Assembly (NCBI GenBank): GCA_031259945.1
Contig: JAIRKU010000026.1
Location: 1 to 35,087, forward strand
Direction: 5' to 3'
Length of the DNA: 35,087 bases
Source of the DNA: Mycoplasmataceae bacterium
GTDB taxonomy: Bacteria; Bacillota_I; Bacilli_A; Mycoplasmatales; Mycoplasmoidaceae
Shown here in pieces: positions 11,489 to 20,275 of the stretch; position 1 is the stretch's first letter, and the number at the start of each line of letters is the position of its first letter. The notes beneath the pieces are model-generated. The model was not told the origin of the DNA, searched no databases, and saw nothing but the letters and a program-made list of their open reading frames with translations. Made by a program: the position numbers and the translations under genes.

Positions 11489-11494
11489 ATTATA
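11489..11494 (-). promoter_or_regulatory. Probable -10 box for gltX
   Basis: TATAAT reading leftward, 17 nt before the gltX start codon, in the 83-nt gap between ispE and gltX. It gives gltX and the FMN reductase gene their own promoter. Confidence 0.45.
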
Positions 11495-11554
11495 GTATTC
11501 TATGAGTTTGGAATATATGAAGAAAATAAGCGTGATAAAAATAATTTGATAAAA

Positions 11555-12316
11555 CTATTGGATTTCTACAAATGTTCCGCCGCTGCCTGACAAAATAACT
11601 TTTTTATTTTTAGATAGTTTAGAAGATATGGCGTTTAGTTTGGCGCTTTCTTTATTAGCAAAACTCCACATATCGTTACAAACGACATTTTTAGTACTCG
11701 ATTGGTCTTGAAGCATTTGGTAAGCATGCTTAACATTTACTTGCGAGCGATACTTTTTATCATTCATAGCATTATAAACATTAGTTGTGCTAATGGGTAT
11801 GTGGGTTAAAATTAATTTAAAACGAGGAATTTTTTTATGATTTTGTACCACTTTATTGCCATAAGCGCTTACTCAAGCAGAAAGATAATTACTTAAGAAA
11901 AACGGAATATCACTACCAATATTAAGTGCAATATGCTTTAAATGTGTCGACAGCAGTTTAAAATTATATTTTTTTATAACTCACTTAATAATGGTAGCTA
12001 CATCGGTGGCGCTTCCTCCTAATCCAGCCATGACAGGTATTTTTTTATTGATAATAATATTTAAAAAAATAGTTCGTTTTAATAATTTTGACAAGTAATC
12101 TATGGCCAATAATATCTTCGTTGAATCAATGTTTATTTTTTTATTGTATCTTATAAAAACAATACGAGTGGTTGTGGATTCTTCTATTTGAATATCATCA
12201 TAAAGAGATTGATATAAACAAAATAAACTATGTATCCTATGTTTGCTCTCGTTTTTCAATTTGGGAAACACCTTTAAAATTAGATTAACTTTACTATAAG
12301 CTTTAAGTCTTTCCAT
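11555..12316 (-). CDS. ispE: 4-(cytidine-5'-diphospho)-2-C-methyl-D-erythritol kinase IspE
   Basis: IspE phosphorylates CDP-methylerythritol at the 2-position, the fourth step of the MEP isoprenoid route. The 253-residue GHMP kinase shows N-terminal LKAYSKVNLILKV (motif 1, Lys9), the glycine-rich ATP loop PVMAGLGGSATDVA (94-107), the IGSDIPFFL segment (motif with the catalytic Asp), and a C-terminal LSGSGGTFVEI (motif 3). The C-terminus is short compared with the usual ~280-300 residues. Start choice is uncertain: ATG at 12314-12316 was taken, but a GTG at 12320-12322, two codons earlier, overlaps the ksgA stop as TAGTG, just as ksgA itself overlaps yidC. IspD lies at 31.8 kb. IspE is not part of the conserved mycoplasma order here. 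Confidence 0.9.
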
Positions 12317-12321
12317 ACACA

Positions 12322-13128
12322 CTACTTATTTAACCCTTTATATAATTTGTAAAACATATCAACAGATAGTTGTTCAGCCCTAATATTTAAATCTATGTTG
12401 AATAAATGAAATATTTCATGGATTTTTGGAATAGCAAAACTACTTTTTAAATTATTAACTAGAGTTTTTCTTTTATGACTAAAACATAAATGAATAAATT
12501 TTGCTCAACGTTCATCAAATGAATGTTTATTTATTTTATTAATTGAAACAACATTAGAATCAATTTTAGGGGCCGGTATAAATGCGTTGTTAGGAACATC
12601 TAATATTTTTTTTACAGTTGTGTAATATTGAACTAATACAGAAATGCTCCCATATTCTTTAGTGTTGGGTTTAGCGATTAAACGATGCACCAATTCTCGC
12701 TGTAACATACAAACAAAAGAAGTGATTTTATTTTGTTTTAAATATTTTAACAACATTGGCGTACTAATGGAATAAGGTAAATTAGAAATCAATAATATTT
12801 TTTTATAACCTCCGATTAGTTTTATTCAATCTATTTTTAGAATATCATCATTTATTATTTTTATATTAGGATGCGATTTAAAATTTAACAGCATATGCTC
12901 AGCTAAACGTTTATCTAATTCAACGGCAATAATAGATTTATGTGATTGTGCTAAATATTTAGTAAGTGCGCCACGGCCTGGGCCTACTTCGATAATTAAG
13001 TCGTAATTATTTATTTGGGCTAAATCCACAATGTTAAAAGCTATATCTTCATCAATTAAAAAATTTTGTCCCATTTTTTTAGACGGAACAAAATTTCGAT
13101 TATGTATAGTGTTTTTTATTTTTCCCAC
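12322..13128 (-). CDS. ksgA: 16S rRNA (adenine1518-N6/adenine1519-N6)-dimethyltransferase
   Basis: KsgA (RsmA) dimethylates two adjacent adenosines in the 16S helix 45 loop late in 30S assembly. The 268-residue product has PSKKMGQNFL, SAM motif I EVGPGRGALT, motif IV NLPYSISTP, and the C-terminal helical domain. UGA Trp codons occur near 12823 and 12502. The start is GTG 13126-13128, overlapping the yidC stop (TAGTG). The next Met is only at residue 19 inside PSKKMGQNF, which would cut the conserved N-terminus. Translation is therefore probably coupled to yidC. Confidence 0.95.
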
Positions 13129-14267
13129 TATTCTAAACCGAGCGATTTTAATCTGCTCTCTAGTTTGCCCCCTTTATGTCTACTTCGTAAAATGATTGTG
13201 TGCATAATATATGATTGAGCAATAGCAAACAAAGAGTTTAAGAACCAGTACACTCCTACCCCTACCGCTGAAAAGGCTACAATTAACCCCATAGCTCCAG
13301 CAAATACTGTTTGAAACATTCGCATTCTCTTTTGTTGTTTGTTCCCTTTGTCACTAGTCGCCATAGCATTCCGATTACGTTTGCGAGCTCACATTTGCGG
13401 TAATTTCATAGATAAGAATTGTGCTGGGATAACAATAATTAAGAAGAATATAAAAGTCCAGCCACCTTGTGTAAATTGAGAACTAAAAATTTGGCTCAAC
13501 GGCGTTACGCCAAAACCTCAGATGCCAAATAAACTAGTAGCTTTCAGCGGACGCAAAATAGTTACGACACGATACACTATTAAGAAGATTGGTAATGTTA
13601 AAAACATTTGTTCAAAGGCAGCAAATGGTTTAATGTTATATTTCTTATAAATCTCCATTGTTTCTTGCTGTTTTTTTTGTTTCGATGCCATATCTTTTAA
13701 ATCTTTATATTTGGCGTTGATCTCCGAAATTTTGCCTTGTACTTCTGTCATTTTTTCATTTTGCAAAGTGGAGCGTAATGTAACCATAATAGATAGAGTA
13801 CGAATAATTAACAAAAGTACAAAAATAGCCATTAAAGCATTTAAACCACCCACCCAAGTTCTCGTAGCATACATTAAATTTAATACTAGTTCTGCTCCAG
13901 GGAAAACAAAAATACCATAAAACGGTCCATAATCCATCGTTCACTCACTGTAAGTGTAGTACTGTTGTCCCATAGAGGCGGCTAAATCATATCTTCAATC
14001 TCCAGTCTTGCCAAAATAATAACCAAATTCTAACCCAGAGCCTACAGTCGCATTAGTGGATACAGAACCGTCCCACATAGTTTGAAAACAACCCCATAAA
14101 CCCATAATCATCATGAAAGCAAAAATAGCCAACTTAAATCATTTCCAAATAACTTTTCATATCTTTTTAGCTTGAGAAGATCTAGTTGTTGGTTTTACTC
14201 AAAAAGGGCTCGCTACATTGGGCGCAGAAGAATTAACTGAGAAGGAAAACGCTGGTTTAGTGCTCAT
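13128..14267 (-). CDS. yidC: Membrane protein insertase YidC
   Basis: YidC/Oxa1 inserts membrane proteins alone or with SecYEG. The 379-residue product has a basic N-terminus, a first hydrophobic segment (about 50-70), then an Oxa1-like core: TM near [20 protein letters not shown], a charged cytoplasmic hairpin (residues with [13 protein letters not shown]), a TM at [17 protein letters not shown], and two C-terminal TMs, followed by a basic tail. The conserved Arg in the second TM (IIRTLS) fits the hydrophilic groove. The gene continues through UGA Trp codons, one at about 13515. It lies 2 nt after rnpA and overlaps ksgA, in the classic rpmH-rnpA-yidC order. Confidence 0.93.
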
Positions 14268-14269
14268 AA

Positions 14270-14599
14270 TTAAAAGTGAATAAGATTATACACTTCGTTA
14301 AAGAACTTTTGGTTGCTAATATATTTATTATTAATATAGTTGCTTTTAACAACTACAATCATGTCAACAGATTTTGCCTCTAATTTTTGTATCATTTGTC
14401 GAAGTTGTCGTTTAATTAAATTCCGAGTCACGGCTTTAGGAAAATTTTTCTTATTCACTGCTAAGCCGTATCTTAAAATATTTAAATTATTAGGAATGGC
14501 TTTAATTTTAAAAATAACATTATTAAATACTTTATGGTTTTGAATAATAAAAGCAAAATCTTTGGTTTTTTTTAAAACACAAATATTTTTATTTTTCAT
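14270..14599 (-). CDS. rnpA: Ribonuclease P protein component
   Basis: RnpA is the protein cofactor of RNase P, which removes 5' leaders from pre-tRNA. The 109-residue basic protein has the family signature in [20 protein letters not shown] (RNR-type motif, about residues 45-64) and FAFI near the N-terminus, as in KTKDFAFI. Its start (MKNKNI) overlaps the rpmH stop by 11 nt. Sequence conservation is low, as usual for this gene, and the genomic position makes the call secure. Confidence 0.93.
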   Translation of the reverse strand: MKNKNICVLKKTKDFAFIIQNHKVFNNVIFKIKAIPNNLNILRYGLAVNKKNFPKAVTRNLIKRQLRQMIQKLEAKSVDMIVVVKSNYINNKYISNQKFFNEVYNLIHF

Positions 14600-14735
14600 C
14601 AGAAACAGTTAATTTGTGTCTGCCCTTAAGACGACGTCTTTTAATTGTTTGTTTGCCTTTACTAGATTTAGATCTTGATAAGAAGCCGTGTTTTTTAGCT
14701 CTTTTAGATTTATTGGGTTGATAGGTTCTTTTCAT
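14589..14735 (-). CDS. rpmH: 50S ribosomal protein L34
   Basis: The 48-residue, very basic protein begins [20 protein letters not shown] and ends with a [16 protein letters not shown] tail, a clear L34. It sits first in the rpmH-rnpA-yidC-ksgA leftward operon beside the origin. The last three codons and stop overlap the rnpA start. Its ATG lies at 14733-14735; a TACAAT-like -10 lies shortly upstream. Confidence 0.97.
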   Translation of the reverse strand: MKRTYQPNKSKRAKKHGFLSRSKSSKGKQTIKRRRLKGRHKLTVSDEK

Positions 14736-14817
14736 AACACCAATAATTGTAATCAAAAGTTTATGTTTTTCTTGAGAAAATCAATAAAAAGATAAAAGAC
14801 GACCCCTCTAAGCTATA
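14736..14817 (-). promoter_or_regulatory. Upstream region of the rpmH operon
   Basis: This 82-nt gap precedes rpmH on the minus strand. A TACAAT hexamer (preceded by TGAT) lies about 10 nt before the rpmH ATG, and an AT-rich imperfect hairpin (TTTTCTTGAGAAAA) lies upstream of it, at about 14766-14779. The hairpin may end transcription of the preceding membrane-protein gene. Both assignments are weak. Confidence 0.3.
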
Positions 14818-15153
14818 CTAAATTTTTTTACGATTGCGAACATGTTTGTCTTCTATAACTTTACCAATAACTAATACAAGATTTAAAATGAAGGGAATGA
14901 TATTCCCCATCCAAGTGGGAGTACTATTTCAAAATGTTAGTGATGTTTCATTTTCAATAGAAATCCCTAACGCATATATTACGAAGGTAATATTAGCGAT
15001 TGCAAATATTATTTGTATTTTTAAAATGATGTGCTTAAATGTGTGTTCTTTAAATACTTTTACAATATTGAAAACCGCTGCTAACGTTAATGAAATCGCA
15101 CCAATAAATCCTATCCCTATAAAAATTCATAATACATAATTAAACGATGCCAT
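14818..15153 (-). CDS. Small membrane protein of unknown function beside oriC
   Basis: The 111-residue protein has three hydrophobic segments: about residues 5-32 (VLWIFIGIGFIGAISLTLAA), about 46-66 (KIQIIFAIANITFVIYALGI), and about 82-98 (GNIIPFILNLVLVIG). A short basic C-terminus ends KHVRNRKKI. I do not recognise a family. A good AAGGGAT Shine-Dalgarno precedes ATG 15151-15153, and a TATAAT box at 15194-15199 (minus) gives a short leader. It is divergent from dnaA and upstream of rpmH. Its charge pattern is consistent with an N-out or N-in three-TM helper, but no function can be assigned. Confidence 0.75.
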
Positions 15154-15279
15154 TGTATCCCTTGTTTCAATCTTTCATAATGTTGTGTTTATTATTATAA
15201 ATGTAATCCTTCCTTCTTGGAATACATACATTAATGTAATAATTTTTAATTATTTCTCATAGTATTATCTATACACAAT
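15154..15279. promoter_or_regulatory. Divergent dnaA / membrane-protein promoter region
   Basis: This 126-bp AT-rich spacer carries a leftward TATAAT (15194-15199) for the small membrane gene. A rightward TATTAT (15263-15268) ends 11 nt before the dnaA ATG, with no Shine-Dalgarno, so dnaA mRNA may be leaderless. No convincing DnaA box (TTATCCACA) is seen in it. Confidence 0.45.
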
Positions 15280-16638
15280 ATGAACGAACAATTAGACAAT
15301 CAATTAGTATCTAAAGTTTTAGAGACATCTAAAACCGAATTAAAAAGCATTGTAAATAACGATAGTTTTTGAAATGAATTTATTTCTACAATGAAACTAG
15401 ATCATATCGAAAATAATATTTTAATTATTAATGTTAAAAATTTATTTGCCAAACAAGTGTTGACTACTGATTTTTTAAAACCTATCACTAAAATTTTAAG
15501 CAAACATTTAAACACCCAAGTAGAAGTAGTGTTTAAAATGAAAGAAGAAAATTATAGCGTTGGCCGAACCCAGCAACAAACACCAATTACATATCAAAAA
15601 ATAAACAACATTAATAAAAATTATAATTTTGATAATTTTGTTGTTACTGAGTTTAATAAATCTGCATACAATGCTGCTCAATCTATTTTTAAAAAAATTT
15701 ATTGAAACCCTATTTTTATAAGCGGTGGGGTGGGGTTGGGCAAAACACATTTACTGCATGCAATAGGTAATGAATACTCCAAAATTAATCCCGATAAAAA
15801 TGTATGTTACATAACTACAGATGAATTCATTAGAGAAATCTATAATTCATTTTCTTTGGGCGGCAATAGTACCGAATTAATTAAAGATAAATACCGCAAA
15901 TATGATCTGTTACTAATTGACGACATTCAATTTTTAGCTAAAAAAGAAAAAATAAATGAAATTTTCTTTAATATTTTTAATAGTAATGTTGCCGAAGGCA
16001 AAATTATTGTAATGACTTCTGATAAGTCACCTAGTTATTTAGAAAATTTTGAAGAACGAATGAAATCTCGTTTTGTTTCAGGACTAACAATTAAAATTAA
16101 CAAACCAGATTTACAAGCAATGACTAACATCCTAGAAGAAAAAATTAAAAATCTAGAGGGTGGTTTTATTTTTACTAAAGATGCAATTAATTATATTGTA
16201 CATAGAAATAACCGAGATGTGAGACAACTAGAAGGATATTTACATCGTATTTTATTTTATGCACTAAATAATTTACCTCCTAATGCCATTATTGATATTA
16301 ATAAGATTCAACAATTTATTGAAAAAGACACTAATGCTGAATGGAAAAATATCGGTTATGACGTAGATCCTAATTTAGTTATTGAGCAAATCAGCAGAGC
16401 ATATAGTGTAAGTAGTGATTTAGTAAAGTCTAAAACTCGTACCAAACAAATAACAATGGTAAGGCATGTATGCATGCACGCTTTACGTAATAAGTTTAAA
16501 ATGCCTTATGAACAAATTGGTTCTTTTTTTCATAGAGACCATACAACTGTGATGGAAGGTATTGAAAAAATAGAAAAAATATTAAAGAAAGATGAGCGTC
16601 TACGTAACTTTATTTCCCAACTGTATAAAAAAATATAG
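15280..16638 (+). CDS. dnaA: Chromosomal replication initiator protein DnaA
   Basis: DnaA binds origin boxes, oligomerises with ATP and melts the origin. The 452-residue protein has a variable N-terminal domain I/II (~1-125), a domain III AAA+ core with Walker A GGVGLGKT (149-156), Walker B LLLIDDIQFL, and sensor 2. Domain IV is a C-terminal DNA-binding helix-turn-helix ending in the signature FFHRDHTTVMEGIEKIEK. UGA codons encode Trp near 15370 and 15703. The neighbours dnaN, gyrB and gyrA confirm identity. The ATG at 15280-15282 gives a normal domain I. Confidence 0.98.
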
Positions 16639-16751
16639 GTTGGAAGTGTGTGGGAAAAATATGATTGAAAATATTGAAGATTTGTTAGTTTCCAACTTTC
16701 CCACAAAACAATATAATAATATATAAAATAAAACAAACTAAATATAGGCTT
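16639..16751. other. dnaA-dnaN spacer with inverted DnaA-box-like 9-mers (candidate oriC element)
   Basis: The 113-nt spacer contains TGTGGGAAA (16649-16657) and its exact reverse complement TTTCCCACA (16697-16705). These are near-matches to the DnaA box TTATCCACA, differing at positions 3 and 5. They sit inside a wider inverted pair, GTTGGAA (16639-16645) and TTCCAAC (16690-16696). An AT-only tract follows (about 16706-16745), suitable as an unwinding region. This fits an origin element in the usual dnaA-dnaN position, but box function is inferred. Confidence 0.5.
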
Positions 16752-17864
16752 ATGAAATTCGAAATTGAAAAACAAAAAATAATTAATTTACTAAAAATTC
16801 CCTCCTTTATTATTGATGCTAATGGTATCAATCCAATATTAATGGGAATATTACTAGAATGTAAAAACCAAGAGCTAATTGCTATTAGTTCAAATAATAA
16901 TTTGTCATTAAAAACATCTACTAAAAACTTAAAAATAAAAACTGAAGGGAAGATCCTAGTTCAAGGAAAATTACTATACAACATTGTTAACAAAATAAAA
17001 GAAAAAATAATTAATTTTGAAGTCGTAGACAATTCAATCATAAGGATTTCAACACCAACATTCTCCTCTGATTTAAATTTACTAGACAACGTTGGCTACC
17101 CATCTATTAATTTCATTTATCAAGATTGAACAAAATGTGTTATCAAGGGTGAATATTTAAAAAATGTTATCACAAAACTAGTAAACACAACTAATGTGTC
17201 ACAAGACCGTGTAACGCCACTCAATGGTATTTTATTTGATTCTAATAGATTAACCAGTTACATAGAAAGCGTTGGAACGGATGGACACCATCTTTCATAC
17301 ATTAAAGACGAATATAGTGGAGAAAAATTCAAAATTGTTATAGGTGTTAATATTTTAAAATGCATTGAAGAATTAATCACTGATAAAAAAGAAGTTAACT
17401 TTTACTTAAAAAATCAACAATTAATTATTGATATAAACGATATTTTATTTAATTGTCGTTTGTTAGAAGGTGAATACCCATCAGCAATTAGAGCAATTGA
17501 AACTCAACAACAATTTTATTTTTTAATTAACAAACAAGATATTTTCAATGCCATAGATAGAGGATTAATTTTAGCGAGCGGAGATAAAAAACCATCAGTG
17601 TTAATGAATATTAGTAGCAATATGTTAAAACTAAGCTGCCGTAGTATTGAATACGGCAGTTCTTATGAAGAAATACCAATTAAACATTATTCTGGTGAAA
17701 ATATCGGCGTTTCCTTTAATGTAAAATATCTATTAAATTTAATTAAAAACATAGACAATGATGAAATTTTGTTTGAATTCACCGACAGTAATAAGCACTT
17801 TTTTATCAAAAATCCCAACAATAAAAACTACACTTCTTTAATATTACCAATTAGAATGATTTAA
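16752..17864 (+). CDS. dnaN: DNA polymerase III subunit beta (sliding clamp)
   Basis: The clamp tethers the replicative polymerase and binds many repair proteins. The 370-residue product has the three-fold clamp layout, with a recognisable middle domain (NGILFDSNRLTSYIESVGTDGHHLSY) and a C-terminal end SLILPIRMI, a variant of the conserved MPMR. A single UGA Trp lies near 17127. It follows dnaA with a 113-nt spacer. Sequence is divergent, as usual in mollicutes. Confidence 0.95.
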
Positions 17865-18050
17865 TAAAATAATAGCCAAAATTACAAAATGTTTTTTATT
17901 AGGCTATAAAACAGCTAAAAACAGCATTATTTTCATTAAAAACGGACAATCTATACATTTTTGTCATTTTTTTTAAAAATAACAAAAAAATACATAAAAT
18001 AAACACTTAAATATATTATGTGTATAATATATAGCTCATTTGGTATTATA
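17865..18050 (+). promoter_or_regulatory. AT-rich dnaN-yaaA spacer: weak terminators and a promoter
   Basis: A hairpin ATAGCC (17872-17877) / GGCTAT (17902-17907) and a second, GACAA (17945-17949) / TTGTC (17961-17965), the latter followed by a run of eight T, may terminate dnaN transcription. A TATAAT at 18023-18028 lies 22 nt before the S4-protein ATG and probably drives yaaA-gyrB-gyrA. The rest is AT-rich without a gene. Confidence 0.45.
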
Positions 18051-18275
18051 ATGAAAGCTCAAGAAGTAATTATAAATAATGATTTTATCACTCTAGGGCA
18101 ATTTTTAAAATTTGCTAAAATTGTGGTAAGCGGAGGACAAATACGCTCATTTTTGTTGTCCAATCACGTTTTAGTAAATCAAGCTAACGAGCAACGTAGG
18201 GGTAAAAAACTCTACAACAACGATGTTGTAGATGTTTCTAATAAACAATTTGTAATTAAAACTAAAGGAAATTAA
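18051..18275 (+). CDS. yaaA: S4-domain RNA-binding protein YaaA/RlbA
   Basis: The 74-residue protein has the compact S4 RNA-binding fold of YaaA: ITLGQFLKFAKIVVSGGQIRSFLLS, then VNQANEQRRGKKLYNNDVV. In Firmicutes it lies next to dnaN/recF-gyrB and is thought to act on ribosome assembly or RNA. The ATG at 18051 was preferred over the in-frame ATG at 18018, because a TATAAT promoter box lies between them and the family begins near 18051. It precedes gyrB by 9 nt. It takes the position held in M. genitalium by the DnaJ-like MG002. Confidence 0.9.
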   Translation: MKAQEVIINNDFITLGQFLKFAKIVVSGGQIRSFLLSNHVLVNQANEQRRGKKLYNNDVVDVSNKQFVIKTKGN

Positions 18276-18284
18276 TAAATCACT

Positions 18285-20264
18285 ATGTCTGAAGAATTTA
18301 AAAACACACCCACCCAAGCCTATGAGAAAATTAAAGTTCTTAAAGGGCTGGAGCCTGTACGTATTCGCCCTGGTATGTATATTGGAGACACAAACTCTAA
18401 AGGTTTACACCACATGGTATGGGAAATTGTGGACAACTCAATCGACGAAGCTATGGCGGGGTTTGCCACACGAGTTATTGTTACATTAACTAAAGAAGGT
18501 ACTATCATTGTTGATGACGATGGGCGAGGTATTCCAACCCAAATTCAAGAAAATGGGTTATCTGGGGTGGAAACAGCTTTATGTGAGCTACATGCTGGTG
18601 GCAAGTTTGACAACGAAACATATAAAGTATCTGGTGGCTTACACGGCGTAGGAGCTTCTGTAGTGAATGCCTTAAGTTTGTGAATGAAAGTGTGAGTGTG
18701 CCGTGATGGGCAAATCTATTACATTGAATTTGATAATAAAGATAAATATCACGACACCATTAACGGCCACGAAGTTAAACCGTTAAAAGCAATAGGGGCG
18801 ACCACAGATAAACAAACAGGCACAACAATAGAGTTTTATCCGGATTTTACTATTATGGAAAATTTTCCGTTCGACCATTCAATCATCGCTGGTCGTTTAC
18901 AACAATTAGCTTATTTGAACAAGGGTATTAAAATCATTTTTGACGATAAAATGTCAAACATTAAAGATGAATGAATGTATGAAGGTGGGTTAAAACAATA
19001 TATTTCTGATTTAAACAAAGATAAAGAAGTTTTAGTATCTACTATCGTTTATGGGGAACAAGAAAAAGAAGTAAAAGCGCCGGCGGAGGGCAAAGATGTG
19101 TTTTACAACATTAAAGTGGAAGTGGCTTTCCAATATAACAAAACCTATGTGCCCTCCACTTATTCTTTTTGTAACAACATAAACACCACCGAAGGCGGAA
19201 CACACGAAGATGGCTTTAAATTGGCGATTACTAAAATCATCAATCGTTTTGCTGTGGAAAAAAAATTTTTAAAAGACACAGATGAAAAAATAACTAAAGA
19301 CGATGTATTAGAAGGATTAACAGCCATTATTTCTATCAAACACCCTAATCCACAATATAAAGGCCAAACTAAAGGTGAATTAGGGAATACAGAAGTAAGG
19401 CCGTTAGTTAATGAAATCACTTCACAAATTTTCGAAAAATACATGTTAGAAAACCCTGATGAAGCTAACATCATTGTTAAAAAAGTTATTTTAGCGCAAG
19501 AAGCACGCCGTAAATCACAAGAGGTTCGCGAAGCTACAAGACGCAAGTCGCCTTTTGATTCTGGAACGCTGCCAGGTAAATTAACAGATTGTGAACTAAG
19601 AGACAACACCGTTACTGAACTTTACATTGTTGAGGGTGATTCTGCGGGCGGTTCTGCTAAACAAGGCAGAGCACATGAATATCAAGCTATTCTACCATTA
19701 AGAGGCAAAATCTTAAATGTAGAAAAAGCCAAAACTAATAAAATTTTTGAAAATAATGAAATTATGGCTTTGATTACTGCAATAGGTGTTGGGGTACACC
19801 CCGAAATCGATTTAACAAAGATTCGTTATGACAAAATTATTATCATGACTGATGCTGATGTGGATGGGGCGCACATTCGTATCTTGTTATTAACATTCTT
19901 TTTTAGATATATGCTACCATTGGTAGAACAAGGACACATTTATGCGGCACAACCTCCTTTATATAAATTCATTAGTGGCAAAGTAACTAAATATGCTTAC
20001 ACTGAACAAGAGCTAGAAAGTCTCAAAAAACAAGTGGGTGGTTCCAAATACACTATCCAAAGATATAAAGGTTTAGGTGAAATGGATGCACAACAACTTT
20101 GAGAAACCACCATGGATCCAGAGAATCGCATTCTACATCGTGTGTCAATAGATGATGCCATTAAAGCGGATCAAACTTTTTCATTTCTAATGGGAGATGA
20201 TGTACAACCCCGCAAAGACTTTATTGCAGAGAACGCTAAATATGTGAAGAACTTGGATGTGTAA
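18285..20264 (+). CDS. gyrB: DNA gyrase subunit B
   Basis: GyrB supplies the ATPase of DNA gyrase, which introduces negative supercoils. The 659-residue product has the GHKL ATPase ([48 protein letters not shown]), the transducer, TOPRIM ([36 protein letters not shown]), and the C-terminal [15 protein letters not shown] block. Four or more UGA Trp codons split it under the standard code. The AAAGGA Shine-Dalgarno precedes the ATG by about 14 nt. The gene is GC-richer than its surroundings. The gyrA ATG follows 11 nt later. Confidence 0.98.
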
Positions 20265-20275
20265 AAGGGTGATTT

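Noticed and set aside
18018-18050. Longer N-terminus for the S4-domain protein
   Set aside because: The upstream ATG overlaps the promoter -10 box (18023-18028), and the extra residues have no match to the family.
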